This document shows, piece after piece, positions 1 through 10,000 of a stretch of DNA of 64,000 nucleotides. The notes under the pieces are model-generated. The model did no database searches. It worked only from the letters and a program-made list of their open reading frames with translations, and had not been told where the DNA came from. Location of the stretch: positions 42,432,527 to 42,496,526 of the forward strand of contig JAKTNV010000010.1 in the NCBI GenBank assembly GCA_022747635.1, written 5' to 3'. Made by a program: the position numbers and the translations under genes. Origin of the DNA: Hetaerina americana. Lineage: Eukaryota > Arthropoda > Insecta > Odonata > Calopterygidae. Each line of letters starts with the position of its first letter. Within the stretch, counting starts at the first letter, position 1.

Positions 1-675
1 CCACGCAAGTATTACTGCTGATTTTTATTTTTTTAAGCCTGATTGTTGTTCCTTAATGTTGGGATATTTATTTTTGATTGAGGATACCCATATTTCTATA
101 GAATTCTCGAGGGATCTTTCGTGCCTTCTGGTTTCCCTCAAGTGGTATGCTTAATATTCTGATCAGAGTATGCATTTATGCTGATATTTGTTTATTTATT
201 TTCGTCTGTTGAATCTATTATTGGGTGGTCATGAACTCTAATCCTTGATAAATGTGTCATTACCAGTATGGTGGGTGTGAAAAACATAACCATAAAAATC
301 CTTAAAATTTTGAAACACATCACTTAAAGTGAATGAACTAATGGACACCTATTAAGCTTAAAGCAAATGTGTGCACATACAAGGAAATATTGAGTGGAAA
401 GGTTTTATGGAATGCGATACTTTGCGGATCAGACTCATAGCGATAATATCTATACAATTTTCAGTTCAATTCATTGAGTGACTTATAACTGAAAGGCGTC
501 TAGTGTAACATTACAGAGAGAAAGTAAACAAATTAATATCCATGCTGTTAAGTCTTTTTTAGTGATAGTTTACCATAATATTGATACTTTGGTACTTAAG
601 TCAAACGTTCAAGTACCGACTGTTAAATATGAACATAATAAGGAAGTAAGACTGGTCTGGAAGAAACAGGAAATT
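1..675. other. AT-rich DNA without recognisable feature
   Basis: No open frame with recognisable protein similarity, RNA gene or repeat was seen on either strand. Base composition is like the other unique AT-rich stretches of the window. Confidence 0.6.
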
Positions 676-745
676 ATATTCATCTACATCTAGACAATAT
701 TCCACCAGCCGCCGCAAGGGCATTAGACCCAGTGTTGGGGCGCCT
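676..745 (-). repeat. Decayed LINE 3' tail relic
   Basis: A short ACATCT-type run is followed by a diverged match to the GCCGCCGCAAGGGC core of the shared LINE 3' hairpin, in minus orientation. No coding part is attached. Confidence 0.5.
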
Positions 746-799
746 TCCGTGCATGCAGAAGTATTAGTTCAAGCATACAGTGGAATGCAGCACATGCAT

Positions 800-891
800 G
801 ATTTGGATTGTGCATGCATGGCTGGTGACTGAACACCCCCCCCCACTCGCCCTCGCAGCAGCTTGCGGAGTATCATGTAGATATATGTAGG
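800..891 (+). repeat. Decayed LINE 3' end (plus strand)
   Basis: The motif GCATGCATGGCTGGTGAC, a C-rich run, a diverged hairpin and an ATGTAGATATATGTAG tail appear in the sense order of a LINE 3' end. The same GCATGCATGGCTGGTGAC motif precedes another relic tail near 38730, so it belongs to an older related family. E1's tail lies about 25 bp further on. Confidence 0.6.
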
Positions 892-916
892 CTCAGTTAA
901 AATTCCCGTGCACATA

Positions 917-1673
917 ACATCTACATCTACATCTACATAATACCCCGCAAGCCGCCGCAAGGGCGTGTGGCGGGGGGTGTTAGGTCACCAACCGTAAAAA
1001 AGAAAAATACCACATGCAAAAAAACAACACGGAAAATTACACCCACAGCAGCGCACACACTCATGCAAAAATCCCTTCATCCAATACTCATGCAAACACA
1101 TATACCGCAAAACAACTAAAAACTGCACCCCATGATGCAGCACGAAAGACATCCTACAACACGGAAGCCAGGACACAACAAGCAAGAAATTGAAACATCA
1201 CTACCACATGAAAATGCACCACGAAACACTCTACCCCCAAAGAGTCTATAAATGGCAGGGAATGCGACCCAACGTTGCAGGTAGCAGGAATTTGCCCCCG
1301 CGGAGAGGGACGAGGGATTGAAAGGGAAACTTAAAAACAGATGAACAGAACATGAATGAAGTCATTCGGAAAGAATGGGTTATTATAGCAAAACACATAA
1401 GGTTAGTGGAAGAGCATGCATTTAAATACAACTCATTATTTTTTAGACGCTGAGGGTGGCAAGTGGAATTTTTGCTATCTATAACCCGGCAGTTGCTATC
1501 CCGTATTGTCCGTGGGAAGAAGGAGTCCTTGAGTCGGCTAGTTCTGGCATCTATTTCCCGAATTTTATATGCATGATCCAAGCGACTAATGTATGTAGGA
1601 GAACGAATAATTTGCGAGACCTCGGTGCTGAAACATGCGGATCTAAATTTATTTAATAATTTCAATCTTGCAT
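917..1673 (-). mobile_element. Family A LINE E1, 3' part (minus strand half of an inverted copy)
   Basis: The segment starts with a (ACATCT)n run (917-939) followed by the conserved hairpin and 3' UTR. It then enters the C-terminal ~90 codons of ORF2, all on the minus strand. At 1673 it stops and is followed directly by the plus-strand 5' end of a family A element. The ORF2 breakpoint here (codons for N-A-R-L) is the same site, within about 6 nt, as the place where the plus-strand part ends at 5888. The two parts together therefore make one almost complete element whose 5' portion is inverted. Confidence 0.85.
1246..1673 (-). pseudogene. ORF2 C-terminus of E1 with lost stop codon
   Basis: The frame encodes the last part of the family A ORF2 product (ARLKLLNKF through HPQRLKNN). 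The family's usual TAG stop is GAG here, so the frame runs on through part of the 3' UTR to about 1246. The same change is seen in A6 (42943). Without the inverted 5' part this fragment cannot be made as a functional ORF2 product. The extension has no recognisable domain and is probably meaningless read-through. Confidence 0.75.
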
Positions 1674-2126
1674 CATCAATCATTCTCTGCCTGGCCTCTG
1701 CCGAGAACAGACGTGCTCGAGCTCGCTCCCTAGAACCGGTTCGACCCTACCTGAGACTACCTGCGTGCCTGCTGATACTTCTGTACCTCTGTGTTTGTTC
1801 TTCCCTAGTGAAGTGTAGTTTAGTGTTAGCTTTAATTTTGTGAAATAGTTAAGTTTATTTAGTTTTTGTGTTGCTTGTTATTAGTTTTTAATAGTTTGGT
1901 GGTATTCCTAGTGGGTACTCGTAGTGGCTTGCGGTGGTTTTTGTCCGTCGAATCTAATTGGTTATCGGTGAGTGCTTTATTTTCTTTACCATCTTTTTTC
2001 TTTCCTTTCTTTACTATCTTCCAAAGCGTAACTTATTGATTGAGGTAAATTTAACTAACCCCTCTTAGAAATTTTAGCGTAGCGTATACAAGTTAGCTTT
2101 TGTTGGGAACTCGGTTGTTATTTAAG

Positions 2127-3152
2127 ATGGCTTCATCTAGGTCCCCTGTTGCCATGCTCGAAGGCACTGGCGAATGCGCGGCTTTAAGGGCCCGTATTGT
2201 CATGCTGGAGAGAATGGTGCGGGAGCTTCGATCGGAGATCGCTGGCCGGAGGACTCCCCTCGGGAGAGATGGTGCTCGGGGTGGGAATACGAAAACCCGC
2301 CACGCCCATATGGGTGCACGGATTTGTCCGAATGCAACACGTGGCTGGGCGATTAGAGACCTACCCCGTGTCCCATCTCCCAACGAGGGAGTGTCTCGCG
2401 TCCGTAGGTCGGACGATTGGAGGGTCGTCTCTCGGGGCAAGGGGAAGGTAACGCTGCGGCGTGGATTGGACTCTGCGGAGGCAGATACCATCCCCGTCTC
2501 CAACAGGTACCAGGTGCTGTCGGATGACAGCACCACCGTACCTGCAGCCCCTATCCCTACTCCGAGGGCACTGCCTAGGGTAAGACGTCAGGGAACGGGA
2601 AGGGAGGGAGTTGTAGTAATAGGTAGCTCGAATGTCCGTCGTGTAATGGTTCCATTGAGGGAAAGGGCGCGCCGCGTAGGCGCCGATCAACGGGTGACCG
2701 CCTGGTGTATACCAGGCGGAGGAGTCCCTCAGGTGACGAAGGCAATCGAGGCGGCGGTCAAAGGCACGAAGTGCTCTAGGCTGCAGGTCGTGGCCCATGT
2801 GGGCACCAACGACGTCACGGACCGTGGATCCGAGGAGGTCCTCCGTTCCCTTAGGGAACTGAGCTCCGAGGTGAAGCGCGTCCAGGGCGTCGAGGGGGTT
2901 CGGCTGGGACTAACGGTCTGCAGCATCGTTCCGAGGGAGGATCGCGGGTCTCTGGTTTGGAGCCGAGTGGAAGGCATAAACCAGAGACTATCGAGATTCT
3001 GCTCGGACATAGGAGCCTCCTTCGTCGACCTGAGACCAACCCTCCGATCTTGCAGGACTCCCCTTAACCGATCTGGGGTCCATTACACGGCGGAAGCGGC
3101 GAGTAAGGTAGCGGATAGGATACTCGACCACTGTAGGCCTTTTTTAGGATAG
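2127..3152 (+). CDS. LINE ORF1 protein: coiled coil plus SGNH/GDSL-type esterase (E1 copy)
   Basis: The 341-codon ORF starts at the ATG of MASSRSPVAML; frames extended upstream lack a better ATG. Residues ~10-40 form a leucine/arginine-rich heptad pattern, likely a coiled coil for multimerisation. An NRYQVL motif sits near residue 126. The C-terminal half is an SGNH hydrolase: block I VIGSSN (Ser ~167), block III HVGTNDV (Asn ~228) and block V SGVHYT (His ~319). ORF1 proteins of CR1/L2-type LINEs bind element RNA, and the esterase may touch membranes or lipids; that role is family knowledge. The frame ends at TAG six bases after a TTTTTTA heptamer. The gene is GC-rich, unlike the AT-rich ORF2 after it. 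Confidence 0.88.
   Translation: MASSRSPVAMLEGTGECAALRARIVMLERMVRELRSEIAGRRTPLGRDGARGGNTKTRHAHMGARICPNATRGWAIRDLPRVPSPNEGVSRVRRSDDWRVVSRGKGKVTLRRGLDSAEADTIPVSNRYQVLSDDSTTVPAAPIPTPRALPRVRRQGTGREGVVVIGSSNVRRVMVPLRERARRVGADQRVTAWCIPGGGVPQVTKAIEAAVKGTKCSRLQVVAHVGTNDVTDRGSEEVLRSLRELSSEVKRVQGVEGVRLGLTVCSIVPREDRGSLVWSRVEGINQRLSRFCSDIGASFVDLRPTLRSCRTPLNRSGVHYTAEAASKVADRILDHCRPFLG
3140..3146 (+). other. Candidate -1 ribosomal frameshift site, ORF1/ORF2 junction of E1
   Basis: The heptamer T TTT TTA lies in zero frame as CCT TTT TTA GGA TAG, matching the X XXY YYZ rule. Slipping back one base leads into a frame with no stop from 3146 through the GTG at 3260 and on into ORF2. No strong downstream hairpin is obvious by eye. 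Confidence 0.6.
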
Positions 3153-3259
3153 AGGGCAGGTCACTTAGTGGGTCAGTAACATCTGGGGATAGCGCGTATA
3201 ATATTATTCACAAAAATATAAAAGTCACCGACAAAACTGGCATTGATTTAGAAAGACAT

Positions 3260-5888
3260 GTGACACGCACTTCCCCACAAAGGCGTCCTAAATTACAGTC
3301 AGGCACAAATAAGGACGTTATTCAACATCAAAATAATTTAACTATACTTGTTATAAATTGCAGAAGCCTCAAGAACAAATCAGCGGATCTAGAACACATA
3401 ATCCAAACTCATTCCGCTGATATAGTAATAGGCACAGAGAGTTGGCTGTGCAATGACATAAATGACCAAGAAATTTTCCCAATAGATTTCAAAGTTTACC
3501 GACACGATAGAGATACAAGACCCGGAGGAGGGGTTTTCGTGGCAGTTAAAAGTCATTTTGAAAGCAGGCAAGTTTCATTTGAGAATAATAACATAGAAAG
3601 TGTTTGGTGCACCTTAATACGGACCAATCAACCCAACATAAATTTATGCTCTTTCTACAGACCTCCAGACTCAGATTTGAAAACACTTCACACCCTCAAC
3701 GATCAAATTTACAATTTTACACGTAAATATAATAACAGCATAAACATAATTGGTGGCGACTTTAATCTCCCTGGTATAGATTGGGACAACAATATCGTTA
3801 AATCTGGGACCCGCGATCGCGAATCTTGCAATTCCATGATAAAATTGGTTCAAAGAAACTCCCTCCATCAAGCAGTACGCATGCCCACCCGTGGAAAGAA
3901 CATATTGGATCTATTTCTAACAAACACGCCTGAACGTATTATTAGTGTATCAACTGATGAGGGCTTGAGTGACCATAAAGCAATTAATGTCCACTTGGAC
4001 ATAGAAATTAAAAAGATCATTAAACCGAAAAGAAAAATTTATAATTACCATAAAGCAGACTTTGAATCCTTTGCCAATCAATTAAACTCTTCACTACCCG
4101 AGTTCAAAACCCGCTTAAGTCATGTCAACGTGGAAGAAACTTGGACAGAATTTGTCAATATCATACAAAAAGGAATCGTAGATTTCATACCTATAAAATA
4201 CGTTAAAGCAAATCGCGACCCCAGGTGGTACAATAAAGACGTTAGAAAAGCCCTTCGAAAGCAGAGAATGCTACACTCTAGGGTAAAGAGGGCAGGCGTG
4301 AACACATCATCCCCTGAGAATAAACAATTATGGGACACATATAGATCCTCCAAAATTGAAACCAAAACACAATTACGTAGCGCTTTACTGGACTTTAAAC
4401 GCAAAGTACTTTGCGAGCACTTGGACACTGACCCCAAAGCTTTCTGGTCATATGTTAGGGAAGTAAATGGGAGTAAACAAACCGTGGCTTGCTTAAGGGA
4501 TTGTAGCAATATAATTCATACAGACAGTGAGGGTAAAGCTAACATCTTAAATTCATTCTTCCAAAGCGTTTTCTCGAATGATGTTGCCACCGCATATCTC
4601 CAAGAAACAATGCATACTCCACCCATGGAAAAAATAACAGTTGACCAACAAGGAATTCTAAAATTGCTTAACGAGATTAAACCCAACAAATCCCCGGGTC
4701 CCGAAAATATACCAGCTAGGGTGATAAAACATTTAGCTCCAAACATTGCCCCGTACCTTGAATTTATATTTAACAAATCCCTCACAGAGTGCAAAGTACC
4801 CAAGATTTGGAAAACCGCGCAAATAACGCCTATTTTTAAAGGTGGTGACAGGGAGGATCCCAGTAATTACAGACCTATATCTCTCACTTCTATCTGTTGC
4901 AAAATCTTAGAGCACATAATTGTCAGTTCAATAATGAGACACCTTGACAATATTAACTTTTTAAGTGACAATCAACACGGATTCAGGAAAACTCGCTCCT
5001 GCGAAACCCAATTAGGATTATTTACACATGATTTACTTTTATCGGGTGAGAGAGGTAGGCAAGTGGATGCCATCTTCTTAGATTTTCAAAAGGCATTTGA
5101 TAAGGTCCCACATGGTAAACTCATTCATAAATTAAAGGTCGCGGGCATAAACAAGGGCGCCATAAGTTGGGTTAAAGATTTTCTTTCGGAGCGGGAACAG
5201 AGGGTAGTCCTTGATGGCGCTAGTTCCGACAGCGTTCGAGTCACGTCGGGGGTACCTCAGGGAAGTGTGATCGGGCCGTTGCTTTTCTTGATTTTTGTTA
5301 ACGATTTGAACCGCGAAGTGAAAAGTAAAATTAGGATGTTCGCGGATGACACGGTGATCTATCGGGAGATATCTGGGGATGAGGATCGTTTTATTCTAGC
5401 GCAGGATTTAGATTGCATTACTAAATGGTGTTCTAACTGGGGATTGACTCTAAATTATAATAAATGTTCAGTGGTAAATTTCTTTAAAAGATCAACGGGA
5501 TTTGCTTACAAATTAGCTGGAGGTGACCTAGCAGTAGTTGATACGGTAAAATACCTAGGTGTCACATTCACAAAAGACTTAACTTGGGGGTCTCACATAC
5601 GTAAAGTCTGCGGTCAAGCATATAAAAAATTGGGATTCATTCGACGCGTTGTCGGAAAAGGTGACTCGAAGGTCAAGGAACGTTGTTACCACGCTCTTGT
5701 AAGGCCTCATTTAGAATACGCATGCAGCGCGTGGGATCCGAGTGAAAAAGGTCTCATTCGGGAAATTGAGAAGGTTCAACGCCGGGCAGCCCGTTTTGTA
5801 AAAAATTCCTACGATAAAACGCAAAGCGTCACCGAAATGCTCATGGATTTGGGGTGGGAATCATTGGCTGAGAGACGATTCAATGCAA
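3260..5888 (+). pseudogene. LINE ORF2 (endonuclease-reverse transcriptase), E1 copy, cut by 5' inversion
   Basis: The frame encodes an APE-like endonuclease (INCRSLKNK, GTESWL, GGDFNLPGIDW, GLSDHK), a linker, then a reverse transcriptase with LDFQKAFDKVP, GVPQGSVIGPLL and the FADDTVIY catalytic box. It ends in-frame at R-F-N-A where the inversion breakpoint lies, followed by a few codons read from the next element's tail. The final ~90 codons are at 1246-1673 on the other strand. The first codon shown is GTG; there is no in-frame ATG ahead of the endonuclease domain, and the frame is open upstream into ORF1. Confidence 0.85.
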
Positions 5889-6398
5889 CATCTACATCTA
5901 CATAATACCCCGCAAGCCGCCGCAAGGGCGTGTGGCGGGGGGTGTTAGGTCACCAACCGTAAAAAAGAAAAATACCACATGCAAAAAAAAAAACAACACG
6001 GAAAATTACACCCTCAGCAGCGCACACACTCATGCAAAATCCCTTCATCCAATACTCATGCAAACACATATACCGCAAAACAACTAAAAAACTGCACCCC
6101 ATGATGCAGCACGAAAGACATTCTACAACACGGAAGCCAGGACACAACAAGCAAGAAATTGAAACATCACTACCACATGAAAATGCACCACGAAACACTC
6201 TACCCCCAAAGAGTCTAATTGGCAGGGAATGCGACCCAACGTTGCAGGTAGCAGGAATTTCCCCCCGCGGAGAGGGACAAGGGATTAAAAGGGAAACTTA
6301 AAAACAGATGAACAGAACATGAATGATGTCATTCGGAAAGAATGGGTTATTATAGAAAAACACATAAGGTTAGTGGAAGAGCATGCATTTAAATACAA

Positions 6399-9263
6399 CT
6401 AATTATTTTTTAGACGCTGAGGGTGGCAAGTGGAATTTTTGCTATCTATAACCCTGCAGTTGCTATCCCGTATTGTCCGTGGGAAGAAGGAGTCCTTGAG
6501 TCGGCTAGTTCTGGCATCTATTTCCCGAATTTTATATGCATGATCCAAGCGACCAATGTATGTAGGAGTACGAATAATCTGCGAGACCTCGGTGCTGAAA
6601 CATGCGGATCTAAATTTATTTAATAATTTCAATCTTGCATTGAATCGTCTCTCAGCCAATGATTCCCACCCCAAATCCATGAGCATTTCGGTGACGCTTT
6701 GCGTTTTATCGTTGGAATTTTTTACAAAACGGGCTGCCCGGCGTTGAACCTTCTCAATTTCCCGAATGAGACCTTTTTCACTCGGATCCCACGCGCTGCA
6801 TGCGTATTCTAAATGAGGCCTTACAAGAGCGTGGTAACAACGTTCCTTGACCTTCGAGTCACTTTTGCCGACAATGCGTCTAATGAATCCCAATTTTTTA
6901 TATGCTTGACCGCAGACTTTACGTATGTGAGTTCCCCAAGTTAAGTCTTTTGTGAATGTGACACCTAGGTATTTCACCGTATCAACTACTGCTAGGTCAC
7001 CTCCAGCTAATTTGTAAGCAAATCCCGTTGATCTTTTAAAGAAATTTACCACTGAACATTTATTATAATTTAGAGTCAATCCCCAGTTAGAACACCATTT
7101 AGTAATGCAATCTAAATCCTGCTCTAGAATAAAACGATCCTCATCCCCAGATATCTCCCGATAGATCACCGTGTCATCCGCGAACATCCTAATTTTACTT
7201 TTCACTTCGCGGTTCAAATCGTTAACAAAAATCAAGAAAAGCAACGGCCCGATCACACTTCCCTGAGGTACCCCCGACGTGACTCGAACGCTGTCGGAAC
7301 TAGCGCCATCAAGGACTACCCTCTGTTCCCGCTCCGAAAGAAAATCTTTAACCCAACTTATGGCGCCCTTGTTTATGCCCGCGACCTTTAATTTATGAAT
7401 GAGTTTACCATGTGGGACCTTATCAAATGCCTTTTGAAAATCTAAGAAGATGGCATCCACTTGCCTACCTCTCTCACCCGATAAAAGTAAATCATGTGTA
7501 AATAATCCTAATTGGGTTTCGCAGGAGCGAGTTTTCCTGAATCCGTGTTGATTGTCACTTAAAAAGTTAATATTGTCAAGGTGTCTCATTATTGAACTGA
7601 CAATTATGTGCTCTAAGATTTTGCAACAGATAGAAGTGAGAGATATAGGTCTGTAATTACTGGGATTCTCCCTGTCACCACCTTTAAAAATAGGCGTTAT
7701 TTGCGCGGTTTTCCAAATCTTGGGTACTTTGCACTCTGTGAGGGATTTGTTAAATATAAATTCAAGGTACGGGGCAATGTTTGGAGCTAAATGTTTTATC
7801 ACCCTAGCTGGTATATTTTCGGGACCCGGGGATTTGTTGGGTTTAATCTCGTTAAGCAATTTTAGAATTCCTTGTTGGTCCACTGTTATTTTTTCCATGG
7901 GTGGAGTATGTATTGTTTCTTGGAGATATGCGGTGGCAACATCATTCGAGAAAACGCTTTGGAAGAATGAATTTAAGATGTTAGCTTTACCCTCACTGTC
8001 TGTATGAATTATATTGCTACAATCCCTTAAGCAAGCCACGGTTTGTTTACTCCCATTTACTTCCCTAACATATGACCAGAAAGCTTTGGGGTCAGTGTCC
8101 AAGTGCTCGCAAAGTACTTTGCGTTTAAAGTCCAGTAAAGCGCTACGTAATTGTGTTTTGGTTTCAATTTTGGAGGATCTATATGTGTCCCATAATTGTT
8201 TATTCTCAGGGGATGATGTGTTCACGCCTGCCCTCTTTACCCTAGAGTGTAGCATTCTCTGCTTTCGAAGGGCTTTTCTAACGTCTTTATTGTACCACCT
8301 GGGGTCGCGATTTGCTTTAACGTATTTTATAGGTATGAAATCTACGATTCCTTTTTGCATGATATTGACAAATTCTGTCCAAGTTTCTTCCACGTTGACA
8401 TGACTTAAGCGGGTTTTGAACTCGGGTAGTGAAGAGTTTAGTTGATTGGCAAAGGATTCAAAGTCTGCTTTATGGTAATTATAAATTTTTCTTTTTGGTT
8501 TAATGATCTTTTTTATTTCTATGTCCAAGTGGACATTAATTGCTTTATGGTCACTCAAGCCCTCATCAGTTGATACACTAATAATACGTTCAGGCGTGTT
8601 TGTAAGAAATAGATCCAATATGTTCTTTCCACGGGTGGGCATGCGTACTGCTTGATGAAGGGAGTTTCTTTGAACCAATTTTATCATGGAATTGCAAGAT
8701 TCGCGATCGCGGGTCCCAGATTTAACGATATTGTTGTCCCAATCTATACCAGGGAGATTAAAGTCGCCACCAATTATGTTTATGCTGTTATTATATTTAC
8801 GTGTAAAATTGTAAATTTGATCGTTGAGGGTGTGAAGTGTTTTCAAATCTGAGTCTGGAGGTCTGTAGAAAGAGCATAAATTTATGTTGGGTTGATTGGT
8901 CCGTATTAAGGTGCACCAAACACTTTCTATGTTATTATTCTCAAATGAAACTTGCCTGCTTTCAAAATGACTTTTAACTGCCACGAAAACCCCTCCTCCG
9001 GGTCTTGTATCTCTATCGTGTCGGTAAACTTTGAAATCTATTGGGAAAATTTCTTGGTCATTTATGTCATTGCACAGCCAACTCTCTGTGCCTATTACTA
9101 TATCAGCGGAATGAGTTTGGATTATGTGTTCTAGATCCGCTGATTTGTTCTTGAGGCTTCTGCAATTTATAACAAGTATAGTTAAATTATTTTGATGTTG
9201 AATAACGTCCTTATTTGTGCCTGACTGTAATTTAGGACGCCTTTGTGGGGAAGTGCGTGTCAC
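6399..9263 (-). CDS. LINE ORF2: APE endonuclease plus reverse transcriptase (X copy), intact
   Basis: The open frame has 954 codons. Residues ~25-245 are the endonuclease, with INCRSLKNK, GTESWL, GGDFN and SDHKAI motifs. Residues ~470-770 are the reverse transcriptase: SPGPENIPARV, RPISLTSICCKILE, QHGFRKTRSCETQL, LDFQKAFDKVP, GVPQGSVIGPLL and FADDTVIY. A C-terminal region of ~180 residues has no clear zinc knuckle. The product would nick target DNA and reverse-transcribe element RNA there. The listed first codon is GTG; the first in-frame ATG lies inside the endonuclease after the GGDFN box, so expression probably needs ORF1 frameshifting or a non-AUG start. Confidence 0.88.
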   Translation of the reverse strand: MTRTSPQRRPKLQSGTNKDVIQHQNNLTILVINCRSLKNKSADLEHIIQTHSADIVIGTESWLCNDINDQEIFPIDFKVYRHDRDTRPGGGVFVAVKSHFESRQVSFENNNIESVWCTLIRTNQPNINLCSFYRPPDSDLKTLHTLNDQIYNFTRKYNNSINIIGGDFNLPGIDWDNNIVKSGTRDRESCNSMIKLVQRNSLHQAVRMPTRGKNILDLFLTNTPERIISVSTDEGLSDHKAINVHLDIEIKKIIKPKRKIYNYHKADFESFANQLNSSLPEFKTRLSHVNVEETWTEFVNIMQKGIVDFIPIKYVKANRDPRWYNKDVRKALRKQRMLHSRVKRAGVNTSSPENKQLWDTYRSSKIETKTQLRSALLDFKRKVLCEHLDTDPKAFWSYVREVNGSKQTVACLRDCSNIIHTDSEGKANILNSFFQSVFSNDVATAYLQETIHTPPMEKITVDQQGILKLLNEIKPNKSPGPENIPARVIKHLAPNIAPYLEFIFNKSLTECKVPKIWKTAQITPIFKGGDRENPSNYRPISLTSICCKILEHIIVSSIMRHLDNINFLSDNQHGFRKTRSCETQLGLFTHDLLLSGERGRQVDAIFLDFQKAFDKVPHGKLIHKLKVAGINKGAISWVKDFLSEREQRVVLDGASSDSVRVTSGVPQGSVIGPLLFLIFVNDLNREVKSKIRMFADDTVIYREISGDEDRFILEQDLDCITKWCSNWGLTLNYNKCSVVNFFKRSTGFAYKLAGGDLAVVDTVKYLGVTFTKDLTWGTHIRKVCGQAYKKLGFIRRIVGKSDSKVKERCYHALVRPHLEYACSAWDPSEKGLIREIEKVQRRAARFVKNSNDKTQSVTEMLMDLGWESLAERRFNARLKLLNKFRSACFSTEVSQIIRTPTYIGRLDHAYKIREIDARTSRLKDSFFPRTIRDSNCRVIDSKNSTCHPQRLKNN

Positions 9264-9370
9264 ATGTCTTTCTAAATCAATGCCAGTTTTGTCGGTGACT
9301 TTTATATTTTTGTGAATAATATTATACGCGCTATCCCCAGATGTTACTGACCCACTAAGTGACCTGCCCT

Positions 9371-9995
9371 CTATCCTAAAAAAGGCCTACAGTGGTCGAG
9401 TATCCTATCCGCTACCTTACTCGCCGCTTCCGCCGTGTAATGGACCCCAGATCGGTTAAGGGGAGTCCTGCAAGATCGGAGGGTTGGTCTCAGGTCGACG
9501 AAGGAGGCTCCTATGTCCGAGCAGAATCTCGATAGTCTCTGGTTTATGCCTTCCACTCGGCTCCAAACCAGAGACCCGCGATCCTCCCTCGGAACGATGC
9601 TGCAGACCGTTAGTCCCAGCCGAACCCCCTCGACGCCCTGGACGCGCTTCACCTCGGAGCTCAGTTCCCTAAGGGAACGGAGGACCTCCTCGGATCCACG
9701 GTCCGTGACGTCGTTGGTGCCCACATGGGCCACGACCTGCAGCCTAGAGCACTTCGTGCCTTTGACCGCCGCCTCGATTGCCTTCGTCACCTGAGGGACT
9801 CCTCCGCCTGGTATACACCAGGCGGTCACCCGTTGATCGGCGCCTACGCGGCGCGCCCTTTCCCTCAATGGAACCATTACACGACGGACATTCGAGCTAC
9901 CTATTACTACAACTCCCTCCCTTCCCGTTCCCTGACGTCTTACCCTAGGCAGTGCCCTCGGAGTAGGGATAGGGGCTGCAGGTACGGTGGTGCTG
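9371..9995 (-). pseudogene. ORF1 of X, C-terminal part (SGNH esterase), separated by insertion Y
   Basis: The segment encodes the esterase half of ORF1 (VIGSSN, HVGTNDV, SGVHYT) and the normal TAG stop. Upstream, on the minus strand, the frame runs into the (TAGATG)n tail of element Y, which gives a spurious V-D-V-D run. The N-terminal part is at 12635-13030. Confidence 0.9.
9377..9383 (-). other. Candidate -1 frameshift heptamer of X
   Basis: The same TTTTTTA GGA TAG context as in E1 and A5 occurs on the minus strand. The -1 frame is open from here to ORF2. Confidence 0.6.
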
Positions 9996-10000
9996 TCATC

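Larger units (their letters stand above)
1674..5888 (+). mobile_element. Family A LINE E1, inverted 5' part (plus strand)
   Basis: The segment begins at the same 5' end as A5 and X (CTCTGCCTGGC motif). It contains the 5' UTR, a complete ORF1 and ORF2 up to the codons for R-F-N-A, then ends abruptly. The missing rest of ORF2 and the 3' end lie in inverted orientation at 917-1673. In the sense of the 3' half, the order is [reversed 5' part][3' part][tail], the structure expected from twin priming during target-primed reverse transcription. The right edge abuts the tail of element X. Confidence 0.85.

Noticed and set aside
917..940. (ACATCT)n runs as independent microsatellites, CRISPR or telomeric repeats
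   Set aside because: Every run sits at the 3' end of a LINE hairpin, so they are element tails. There are no spacer-repeat arrays.
6399..9263. Antisense frames (60-130 codons) opposite each LINE ORF
   Set aside because: They recur identically wherever the same LINE segment occurs, have no recognisable domain and are shadows of ORF1/ORF2.
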